From Aradus depressus (Eukaryota; Arthropoda; Insecta; Hemiptera; Aradidae): a stretch of 64,000 nt of DNA. This document shows positions 32,009 through 41,861 of the stretch, piece after piece (position 1 is the first letter of the stretch; every line of letters begins with the position of its first letter). Both the position numbers and the translations under genes were made by a program. The stretch covers positions 8,868,562-8,932,561 of the forward strand of contig OY759217.1 in assembly GCA_963662175.1 (NCBI GenBank). The letters run 5' to 3'. The notes beneath the pieces are model-generated. The model searched no databases, had not been told where the DNA came from, and saw nothing but the letters and a program-made list of their open reading frames with translations.

Positions 32009-33795
32009 TCTATATAAATAAAGCTGAAACCGGATTGTGTGTGTGTTTGTTTGTATGTTTGTTCCAGCATCACGCCCAAACGGCTGGACGGATCTTCATG
32101 AAACTACACATGTAGCATTCTTTTGAGCCCAATTGAATAATAGGCTATGTGGCGTCCCAGAATTTTGAACGGTAGAGAGGGTGGTAAGGGGGGCCTAAGT
32201 ATATAAATAGTCCTACCTCATTAGGGTGGTCGGATTGTCACGAAATTTCACATGTAGTATTCTTAAAGACCAAATAGAAATATGAGGTGTGTGGCGTACC
32301 AAAATTTTGAACGGGAGGGGGGGTTGTGGGGGGGCCCAAGTATAAATATAGAGCAAACTCTTTAACGGTTGGTCGGATTGTCACGAAATTTCACATGTAG
32401 TATTTTTAAAAGCCAAATAGGAAAAAAAGGTGTGTGGCGTCCCAAAGTTTTGAACGGGAGGGGGGGTTGTGGGGGGGCCTAAGTATAAATATAGAGCTAA
32501 CTCTTTAACGGTTGGTCGGATTGTCACGAAATTTCACATGTAGTATTCTTAAAGGCCAAATAGAAAAATAAGGTGTGTGGCGTCCCAAAGTTTTTAACGG
32601 GAGGGGAGTTGGTGGGGATAGGCCTAAGTATAAATATAGTGCTGGCTCATTAACGGTTGGTCAGATTGTCACGAAATTTCACATGTAGTATTTCTGAAAG
32701 TCAAATAGAAAAATAGGCGGTGTGACGGCTCAAAATTTTGTACGGGAGGAGGGGTAGTGGCGGGGGGGCCTAAGTATAAATATAGTGCTAGCTCAATAAC
32801 GGTTGGTCGTATTGTCATGGAATTTCACATGTAGTATTCTTAAAAGCCAAATAGAAATATAGGGTGTATATGTCACAAAATTTTGAACGGGAGGGTGGGT
32901 TGATGGGGGCCTAAGTATAAGTATAGTGATGTCATTAACGGATGATCGGATTGTCACGAAATTTCACATGTAGTATTCATAAAGGCCAAATAGAAAAATA
33001 GGGTGTGACGTCAAAAAATTGTGAACGGGAGGGGGGGGTATGGGGGTAGGCCTAAATTTGAAGATAGTGATAGGTCATTAACGGATGATCGGATTGTCAT
33101 GGAATTTCACATGTACTATTATTGATGGCCAAATAGAAAAATACACTAGCTGTGATGCCCAGTGGTTCTAACTACGTACTAGCTGTGGGGTCCGCCGTTA
33201 CAAAAACATACTAGCTGTAATGCCCAGCGTTTCTAACTAGGTACTAGCGGTGGGGTCCGCCGTTGCAGAACACATACTAGCTGTGATGCTGAGCGTTTCT
33301 AACTACGTACTAGCTGTGGGGTCCGCCGTTGCAAAACACATACTAGCTGTGATGCCCAGTGGTTCTAACTACATACTAACTGTGGGGTCCGCTGTTGCAA
33401 AGCACTTAATAGCTGTAGGGCCCAGCGTTCCTAAAAACGTTCTATCTTTGGGGTCCGCTGTTGCAAGGCACTTACTAGCTGTGATGCCCAGCGTTCCTAA
33501 TTACGTACTAGCTGTGGGGTCCGCTGTTGCGAGGCACATACTAGCTGTGATGCCCTGTGGTTCTAACTACATACTATCTGTGGGCTCCGCAGTTGCAAGG
33601 CACCTACTAGCTGTAGGGCCCAGCGTTCCTAAAAACGTACTAGCTGTGGGGTCCGCCGTTGCAAAAACATACTAGCGGTGATGCCCAGCGTTTCTAATTA
33701 GGTACTAGCGGTGGGGTCCGCCATTGCAGAACACATACTAGCTGTGATGCTGAGCGTTTCTAACTTCGTACTAGCTGTGGGGTCCGCCGTTGCAA
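32009..33795 (+). mobile_element. Second Helitron block: 5' end plus both minisatellites
   Basis: TC at 32009 begins the same 5' end as at 23977. About seven 144-bp units run to 33145, then about ten 66-bp units (33148-33795). The 3' hairpin is missing; the array passes straight into satellite. The sequence before the 5' end (31830-32008) also matches 35470-35648, so this block was copied by segmental duplication and not by a fresh insertion. The frame at 33250-33675 is the 22-residue minisatellite repeat. Confidence 0.7.
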
Positions 33796-35461
33796 AAACT
33801 ATTTAACGGTTTATAGGCTTAATAATTGTTAAAACTGATACGACAGATTCAGATTTATCCGGAAAGTTCCATCCGAAGCACAACGTGCTCAAGGCTTTCA
33901 ACCTAAGTAGAAATTGACCTACCCAGGTTTATTTACATAACATACGTCTCATTATCGAGTACCTCACATTCGAAAAAGCCCTGGATCATTGCTTAATGTC
34001 CCATCCGAAGGACGACGTGCTCAAAGTTATTTTTAGCTTCCCGATTAAAACATCTGACCTAAGTGCCTCAACTAGATTTCTAAGTGGCGATCCTGAGCTC
34101 GGTAGACTCCATTCTTGAAATTTCTCGCTTTTTAACGGTTTATAGATTTAATATTTGTTAAAACTGATAGAGAACGACCGGATTATCTGAATCCTACACA
34201 AAAATCAAAATAAAAATGTTTTTCAAAAAATTCACGATATTTAACGTTTTATAGGCTTAATAATTGTTAAAACTGATACGACAGAATCAGATATATCCGA
34301 AAAGTCACATCCGACGGACGACGTGCTCAAGGCTATTTTCAACCTAAGTGAAATTTCACCTAACCAGGTTTATTTACATAACATACGTCTCATTATCGAG
34401 TACCTCACATTCGAAAAAGCCCTGGATCATCGCTTAAAGTCCCATCCGAAGGACGACGTGCTCAAAGTGTTTTTTAACTTCCCGATTGAAACATCTGACC
34501 TAAGTGCCCCAGCTAGATTTCTAAGTGGCGATCCTGAGCTCGGTAGACTCCATTCTTCAAATTTCTCGCTTTTTAACGGTTTATAGATTTAATATTTGTT
34601 CAAACTGATAGAGAACGACCGGATTATCTGAATCCTACACAAAAATCAAAATAAAAATGTTTTTCAAAAAATTTGCGCTATTTAACGGTTTATAGGCTTA
34701 ATAATTGTTAAAACTGATACGAGAGATTCAGATTTATCCGGAAAGTCCCATCCGAAGGACGACGTGCTCAAGGCTATTTTCAACCTAAGTGATATTTCAC
34801 CTACCCAGGTTTATTTACATAACATACGTCTCATTATCGAGTACGTCACATTCGAAAAAGCCCTGGATCATCGCTTAAAGTCCCATCCGAAGGACGACGT
34901 GCTCAAAGTGTTTTTTAACTTCCCGATTGAAACATCTGACCTAAGTGCCTCAACTAGATTTCTAAGTGGCGATCCTGAGCTCGGTAGACTCCATTCTTGA
35001 AATTTCTCGCTTTTTAACGATTTATAGATTTAATATTTGTTAGAACTGATAGAGAACGACCGGATTATCTGAATCCTACACAAAAATCAAAATAAAAATG
35101 TTTTTCAAAAAATTTGCGCTATTTAACGGTTTATAGGCTTAATAATTGTTAAAACTGATACTTCAGATTCAGATATATCCGGAAAGTCCCATCCGAAGGA
35201 CGACGTGCTCAAGGCTTTCAACCTAAGTGGAAATTGACCTACCCAGGTTTATTTACATAACATACGTCTCATTATCGAGTACCTCACATTCGAAAAAGCC
35301 CTGGATCATCGCTTAATGTCCCATCCGAAGGACGAAGTGCTCAAAGTTATTTTTAACTTCCCGATTAAAACATCTGACCTAAGTGCCTCAGCTAGATTTC
35401 TAAGTGGCGATCCTGAGCTCGGTAGACTCCATTCTTCAAATTTCTTGCTTATTAACGGTTT
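33796..35461 (+). repeat. 441-bp satellite array, about 3.8 monomers
   Basis: A second array begins mid-monomer (ctatttaacggtttataggc at 33799), with monomer starts at 34142, 34583 and 35024. The 34142 and 34583 monomers match the 27410 and 27851 types; the last matches the 31379 type, including its short deletion (caaggctttcaacc). Confidence 0.88.
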
Positions 35462-35648
35462 ATAGATTTAATATTTGTTAACTGACAGAGCCATAGAGTG
35501 TGCTGGTTTCGGATTATGCCAACGTCAGCACAACGTTCAGACTGTCTTTAAATATGGTGACACCGATCCACTATGGAAGAAAAATGGCAAAAAAAAAAGA
35601 AGTATGTATAGATATGAACACAAATTAAAACTTGTGTACATTGTGATA

Positions 35649-36175
35649 TCTATATTAATAAAGCTGAAACGGGGTTTGTTTGTTTGTATGTATGTATGTT
35701 TGTTCCAGCATCACGCCCAAACCGCTGGACGGATTTTTATGAAACTTCCCATGTAGCATGCTTTTGAGCCCGATTGAATAATAGGCTATGTGGCGTCCCA
35801 AAATTTTGATCGGGAGGGGGGGTTGTAAGGGGGGCCTAAGTATATAAATAGTGCTAACTCATTAACTAATGGTCAAATTGTCATGAAATTTCACACGTAG
35901 TCTTTTTAAAAGCCAAACAGGAAAAAAAGGTGTGTGGCGTCCCAAAGTTTTGAACAGGAAGGAGGGTTGTGGGAGGGCTAAATATACATATAGAGTTAGC
36001 TCATTAACGGTTGGTCGTATTGTCACGAAATTTCGCATACATTATTCCTGAAGGCCAAATAGAAAAATAAGGTGTGTGGCGTCCCGAAGTTTTGAACGGG
36101 TGGCGGGGTTGAGGGGGGGGGGGACTAAGTATAAATATAGAGCTAGCTCATTAATGGTTGATCGTATTAGCTATG
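35649..36175 (+). mobile_element. Third Helitron 5' end with about three 144-bp units
   Basis: TC at 35649 follows 'cattgtgata', as in the second block. Three diverged 144-bp units end near 36170, where 'ttagctatgatgaccaccgc' begins. The 66-bp array and the 3' hairpin are absent. Confidence 0.65.
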
Positions 36176-36260
36176 ATGACCACCGCTGCTCGGCCTTAAA
36201 TTTGTTTTCATACTAAAACAATAAACATCATTGCTTTTTTCCAGGATTTGACTTTAAGCG

Positions 36261-36402
36261 AAATTCCATGTGAATAATTGAAAATTGCAACTTCATGAAT
36301 GTACAGTCGAAGAAAAACATAGGAATCCCATGAGAGATATTATGGGGAATTTTGAATTTTTCTCATAACATGACGTTGCAATTTTCAATTATTCACATGG
36401 AA
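36261..36402. repeat. Inverted repeat from a Helitron 3' subterminal region
   Basis: 36264-36297 (ttccatgtgaataattgaaa..) is inverted at 36369-36401. The left arm with 'tcatgaatgtac.gtcgaag' resembles 27296-27345, the Helitron 3' subterminal region, so this palindrome seems to be two opposed copies of it. Confidence 0.55.
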
Positions 36403-36468
36403 CTATGCATATAGTCAAATATGTATATATTATATATATATGTCAATAATTGATCTAATATTTTTCAG

Positions 36469-36692
36469 AGTTAGGACAGAAGTATAAACATAGAGGAAGG
36501 GCCATGAAGAAGAGAGAGAACCCGGAATGGAGATTAGAACGGAGACGACAAGTTGAAGAAGAGGTCATGCGGGCCGTATCCTTCAGGGGCAATCTTCACC
36601 AACCATTTCATCAGTTTGTAGGGATGTCTACTGCAACTCCGCTTATCAGAACAATTGTCGATAATCCATATTTACAATTTTACCACGCTTGA
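36469..36692 (+). CDS. Candidate terminal exon of an unknown gene
   Basis: A good acceptor (aatatttttcag, ends 36468) is followed by an open frame of about 74 codons to TGA at 36690-36692: LGQKYKHRGRAMKKRENPEW, a Glu/Arg-rich helical part (RRRQVEEEVMRAVSF), then a mixed C-terminus ending DNPYLQFYHA. The composition is protein-like and unlike the repeats around it. A-rich sequence with aataaa follows at 36774. I do not recognise the protein. If the exon is real, its earlier exons lie to the left, beyond the satellite block or within it. It may alternatively start at ATG 36504 as a 62-residue protein, or be a transposon fragment. Confidence 0.35.
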
Positions 36693-37816
36693 CTTATACC
36701 ATAGACATACTTATTATACATGAGAAGTAATATTATCATAATCCTCTTCTATACATAGAAAAAGAGAGAAAAAAATAAAATAAAAATAAAAAAACATTAT
36801 GTTGTACTCGAGAGGCATCCCAACAACTTATAATAATTTCCAGGTGATTCAAAGGGTATAACGTATAAATATTCCAAGAAATTCGCATTCGGACATATAT
36901 ATTTCGCACATTGTAACCTGGGGAAGGGGCGTAAGAACGTCCCGAAATGTCGTTAATTTAGTTAATTATTATCTTAATTTTAATTAAATTATGAAATATA
37001 TCTACTCTATTTATTATATACTTTATTTTTCTACTGAATAATAATATTATTTTTGTACTCATATTTTCAAGTATTTATTTATTCATTTTTTTTTTTACTT
37101 TTAAGTAGTATTGTTAATTCTAATCCATGTGTGTCAGACTCTAAGAGTTAATATCTGTTCAAGAACCTATCTAAATTATAAGTTATCGTATGTAAACATT
37201 CTTATGACGTATCCTATTACCATGTTATGGTTTAACGGAAATAAATAAATAATATTATTATATTAAGTAGTCCGAAACAATTTTTATTTACCACTACCCT
37301 GTTTTCTCTCGCAGCATACACGCAATAAGTGCAAATGTGAGGTTTATTTAAAGTCTGTTTTATGTCAATCGTAAATGTAACATTTAGAGTGATTCACGGG
37401 AGGGGGGGGGCTTGTGATGAGAATATAGGACCAAAATCACGATATTTTTTAATGTCAACCTCTTCTTCGTTTTATTCAGTTATTAGGAGAAAGTAGAAAT
37501 GGAAATTATTTCATTATTCAATTGTTAATATCAATTATTATTTACAATAGCAATAGAATACTAAAATACAAAAAAATTCAATTTAATGATCGCCGCAGTC
37601 TATTCAAAGAGGTACATTGTTCACTTCAAGGTGAGGTCAGATTTGATAATAAGGCCAATAGGTCAGTGCTAATGAGAACGATTTTTAGAGGTGTTCAATA
37701 AAAGAACGACCACGGTGGTTTTTGGCCGAATGAAGTCTTGTTGTCAGCTTGTTTGGAAGTTGTGCTTGCGTGACGCAGAACAGAGCTGTGGGGGTGCCTA
37801 GATGGAACCAAAATTT
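36693..37816. other. AT-rich stretch with a LINE-like tail
   Basis: 'ttatggtttaacggaaataa' followed by an aataaata run (about 37217-37255) recurs at 48386-48412 and looks like a shared retroelement 3' end. 36918-36946 is a hammerhead-like relic (CTGGGGA, a six-pair stem GGGGCG/CGTCCC, GAAATGT) with core A6 changed to G. No gene is visible. Confidence 0.4.
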
Positions 37817-38068
37817 CATGGCCTTTAGTTTATTTTATCCGGGAGGTAAAATAAACTTAAGCACGACGTCCTTCGGATGGGACGTTAAGCGTTAACAATG
37901 TCAGGTACTTGTTAAAGACCCCTACCCTAGATGAATAAATATTTAGGATAGACACAATTGAGGACGCACACAGTAGAGTCAGGCACGTGTCCACCAGAGT
38001 GACGAAAGAGAGCTCTGGTACTAAGCGATATGACCTTGTAGTCAAAGCCCGGGCATGAGCCATAATAA
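37817..38068 (+). mobile_element. 5'-truncated SINE, plus strand
   Basis: The only SINE copy in the opposite orientation. It starts after the tRNA-like head at 'tttagtttattttatccggg' and runs to 'cgggcatgagccataa'. Loss of the 5' head is the usual retrotransposition truncation. The minus-strand frame at 38063-37857 lies in the SINE and is not a gene. Confidence 0.8.
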
Positions 38069-38770
38069 CTAATTAACTAACTATAAATTTCTTTTTGAAT
38101 TAGAAACTGCGCATCACGTCTCTCCTTTTTTTTTTTTTTTATTGTTTCAAATAGAATTTTCTGTGTCGAGGTCACTCCGGATCCGGTTATTATTACAAAG
38201 TTTCTTTATTTCTGAAATAATATCATTTGAATAGGTTCATGTGTAACATGTTTATAAAAAGTCTAAACCTGAATTAAATTAACATTTTTATTGTCTATAT
38301 GTGTGAGCAGTGTTTATTTACATTTTCTGAGAGACATTTCCCACCTACACAGTCCTCTCTGTATTATAAATAACACCTGTTTACATATTATGTGGACCAG
38401 GTATTTAGGACAGATTGCATCCTTTAAATGTGAAATGACAGTTACTTAACAATCAGCGGAATCATTACTTGTTAAAATTATCCACATAGACAGTCATTCC
38501 GAATATGTTTTTTATATTATTTGACTATTCTGAAATTCTTCGACGAAGATTGAGGTGTCTGAAGTAATTGAACAGTAACAAATTCAAAAATAAAGAAAGA
38601 AAAACTGAATGTCCATAAATTAAGATGGAGCAATTTTTGGATTCCCTCAAACCTCGTGCAGTAGTATATAGATATAACTAGCTTCTTCCGTGATATGAGT
38701 AATTTTCTATTTTGCAGATTGTGGGATCCTGATCCCTGTCATAGAAGTATCTATTCATGTTTTTTTTTTG
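38069..38770. other. Intergenic stretch
   Basis: A T run at 38129-38141; no gene or repeat recognised. Confidence 0.45.
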
Positions 38771-39102
38771 TAACTCATGTCCGGGCTTTAACTACGAGGT
38801 CATATTGCCTACTAAATGGCCGCTCTTTTGTTGCTCTGGTTGACACGAGCCCGACTCTACTATGGCAGTCTTATATTTTTGCCCACCCTAAATTTTTATT
38901 CACCTAGAGCAGGGGTATTTAACGAGTATCTGACATTGTACAGGCTCAGGACCATCGCTTAACGTCCCATCCGAAGGACGGCTTGCTAAAGTTTATTCTA
39001 CCTCCCAGATAAAATAAACGAAGGGCTTCAGCCGGGTTTCGAACCCACGATCTTGAGTTCAGAAGCAAGCACGCATCCCACTAAGCTACCGGCGCCCTCT
39101 CA
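38771..39102 (-). mobile_element. Nearly full-length SINE
   Basis: It has all blocks, including 'gtttcgaacccacgatctt' (B-box, minus strand) and 'actaagctaccggcgccctc' (A-box with two changes). The 3' tail lies at the low coordinate. Confidence 0.85.
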
Positions 39103-40640
39103 AAATACTTTATGAATTAGATATTTAAAGCGTTATTAAATCTTAAGAGTAGGACACACATGTGCTTAGTAATATTAATAATAGTAAAAAATAAAAATGA
39201 ATAAATAAATTAATACAAAATAATAATACTAATAAAAAAGAAAAGATACCGTTTTTAATTATAATTTATATTATGATAAATATTTTTTATGGCTCTTCCA
39301 AAAGTGTCTTTGTAATGACGATATTTTCGGCACGGTGATATGGTCCTATCTCAGGTCAGAGTCTACGAAAAGAAAAAGTAAAAATTAATAACAATAAAAT
39401 AAACGAAAATAAATAACATAAATGAGTAAATAACTAATAAAAAAAATAATAATAGTAATGAAAATATTAAAGAAAAAGTAATATCGACAGATCTTATAGG
39501 AGAATATCTGCCAAAAAAATATAAATTATAGCTAAGAATGAAATCATGTTTTTGTATATGAGTCCTCTAGAATGAAAACTCACAATATCCAAAATTATCA
39601 AAATTGAGATGGCAGTGATTATTTTTGCAATTTTTTGTGCTGAATTCAAATATGGGGTTGGTTAGAATCAAAAGTCACCATATCCTAGGTATAATGGACC
39701 TAAATTATAAAGAAAACACGAATGTTTTTAAAGTATTGTCTATTTCACAAGATATATAAATTATATGGGAGTACTTTCGGCCATCCTATGTGGTGGGAAT
39801 CAAAACACATTATCCAAACATTGGTCGCAAAAATAACATTATCCTAAATTGTACTGCTTTTATTTTTATAACGCTATATAAAAGTCCGTTTTTTTTTTTT
39901 GTATTTTGAATGTTAAAAAAAAAAACATTTGCAAGAACCGGCGAAGCAAATTGTAGTCGAGAGCGGTTTTTGTGAGTTTTGATTCTGGTACTCTTCTGAG
40001 ACACTTCTGGACTCATATGAAACATGACATTTATATCATTATTTATTTTTTTGTTTGTTTTCAACAATGAGAAAACCATTCCGTTTACTCTAACATAGAC
40101 ATTTTTATGAACATGACTATACTTAGGCACTCTATACCTGGACAACTAGTTTAAGTAGTCCTTAGTTAAGAAGTAATTGAGATCGCACAGGCTCGGGACT
40201 ATCAAAAGGACGGCGTGCTCAAGGTTTCACTATTTGTGGTGTGGGCTTGGTGGTGTGCCAGTGGGGCAGAGCCTGCTGGGAAGTGGGTGAAGGCTCCCTC
40301 CTAGGAACCTTGTCAGACATGTGTTAAATAGTGCATTATTAACAAGGGGAGATGGATTGCAGTTTGTCCAAGATACAGATACAGTCTGACAGCTACAGAG
40401 ATCTAGCTGCCAAGTCAAGGGCGGACCTCGTCCCCAGTAGCAGTACTCTCAATGTAGAACAACTGAGGCGTCTGGCTTCAAAACTATCTTCTTTCATATA
40501 AATTTTTGAAATTTCGGGACACGGAAATCCAGGAAAAAAAGATTTTCATGAAATCTGGCTAATTCCTACTTATTTGTATTCCTTTTCAACCCTCTTGTAT
40601 TCTTTCTGGCAACAATATATTATTGTTGAAAATGAGTAAT
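39103..40640. other. AT-rich stretch with two repeat scraps
   Basis: 39745-39795 is a hairpin-element relic: 'tattgtctatttcac', 'atgggagtactttcgg' and then ccatcct, a hammerhead-like motif that lost its stem II by deletion. 40156-40222 is a SINE scrap ('cacaggctcgggac', 'aggacggcgtgctcaagg'). The remainder has no gene; the minus frames at 40145-39810 and 40418-40230 lack recognisable domains. Confidence 0.45.
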
Positions 40641-40650
40641 TCGTCGTGAA

Positions 40651-41319
40651 ACCTGCCACACTCTGTGTCCACTTTTTGCAGATGTCTTAAGGGGTCGGCT
40701 TGGTCTCAAATGAAAGCTTAAAACCTCTACTTTTTATTGTCATATACCTCCATAGCGATTTCCTCATCATCCGCTGAGCTATACGTTTCCGAAGCCGACA
40801 ACTGCACCTTGTAAAATCACAAAATCGTCATTTTAAGTGATATAATCGTCATTTTCAATTCTTTCCAGGATGGAATCGCATTTTTAGCGAAAAAATACAC
40901 AGATTTGGTGTCTTGCCAATTTTTCCAAAACGGTTCCGTTTTGACGTACGGGGTACATTCAAAAAAATTCCGTTTTCCCGATATTCAAAGCCCTGTAACG
41001 CGCATACATCGACAGATAAGGAAAAATTTGCAAGAACAATAATTTTTTTTCAGAGTGATTCGAACAAATAGACAGATCTAGAGCAATCTATAGTTTAACT
41101 GATGATTGCAATTTAATTGATCTATACTTGAAATACTGGATTTCCAAAACTTCCTTTTTAACTTTCGGACCTACTTTCATGTATTTAAACTATCAAAAAT
41201 AAACACTTTAGTGTAATACATGAAAGTATGTCAGAAAAAGGAGAGGTTCCAAGCTTTCATTTGAGACCAAGCAGACCCCTGAAGACAGCTGCAAAAAGTG
41301 GACACAGAAGGTGGCAGGT
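40651..41319. mobile_element. Inverted-repeat element of unknown class
   Basis: 'cctgccacactctgtgtcca' (40651) through 'ggtctcaaatgaaagctt' (40718) is inverted at 41252-41319, about 68 bp per arm with few mismatches. Weaker similarity continues outward. The 530-base interior has no transposase. Confidence 0.6.
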
Positions 41320-41579
41320 TTCCCATTGAAATAATCACTTATATGCTTTACTACGATTTTTTATCTCAAGATATATTTTTAGTTCTATACTATTATTATT
41401 TATTACTAGCAGTAATACCCGGCGTTGCCCGGGGAACTTTGACTTTTCTCCCAATATCTCCTATAAGGCTATTCAGTTCCTCGACAGTACCTTCATGATG
41501 TTATAATTTTCATGGACTTGAAAATAAAATAAAACTGGTTTATTTAATATGTTGTCTAATTTCACTAACTATATATACA

Positions 41580-41615
41580 TGGGAGTATTTTCGGTATTTC
41601 TACCATCCTCAGCCA
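41580..41615 (-). ncRNA. Hammerhead-like motif, left arm, weakened
   Basis: CTGAGGA reads on the minus strand (41612-41606). The stem III hexamer is AATACT instead of AGTACT, which loses its G-C pair, so this arm is probably less active than the right arm. Confidence 0.45.
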
Positions 41616-41658
41616 AAAGCATAAGAGATAAGACAGTCAGTCTTATCTCTTATGCTTT

Positions 41659-41694
41659 TGGCTGAGGATGGTAGAAATACCGAAAGTACTCCCA
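41659..41694 (+). ncRNA. Minimal hammerhead ribozyme-like motif
   Basis: Identical in its core to the 3129 motif: CTGAGGA 41662-41668, stem II GGTA/TACC with GAAA loop 41670-41681, GAA 41682-41684, AGTACT 41685-41690, cleavage base C41691, stem I TGG 41659-41661 with CCA 41692-41694. Confidence 0.65.
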
Positions 41695-41861
41695 TGTATA
41701 TATAGTTAGTGAAATTAGACAACATATTAAATAAACCAGTTTTATTTTATTTTCAAGTCCATTTGAATTATTTCACAATATCTCTGCAATTATGTCAGTT
41801 TTCAGTTATAATTTTCAATTATTCATACGGAATAAGGCTTATAGTCCTTCAACAGCAGTAA

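Larger units (their letters stand above)
41513..41804. mobile_element. Penelope-type hairpin element inserted in the Helitron
   Basis: It has the same arms and tail as the element at 2952-3229, in the opposite orientation: arms 41513 to about 41634 and about 41640-41761, tail 41762-41804. The 13-bp target duplication gttataattttca lies at 41500-41512 and 41805-41817. The related Helitron at 27296-27340 has the same flanks with one copy of that 13-mer and no insert, so insertion and duplication are directly shown. Confidence 0.85.

Noticed and set aside
26465..33675. Long repetitive frames of the 22-residue unit as a repeat protein gene
   Set aside because: The 66-bp period keeps the frame open without selection, there is no start context or splice support, and the array lies inside a Helitron.
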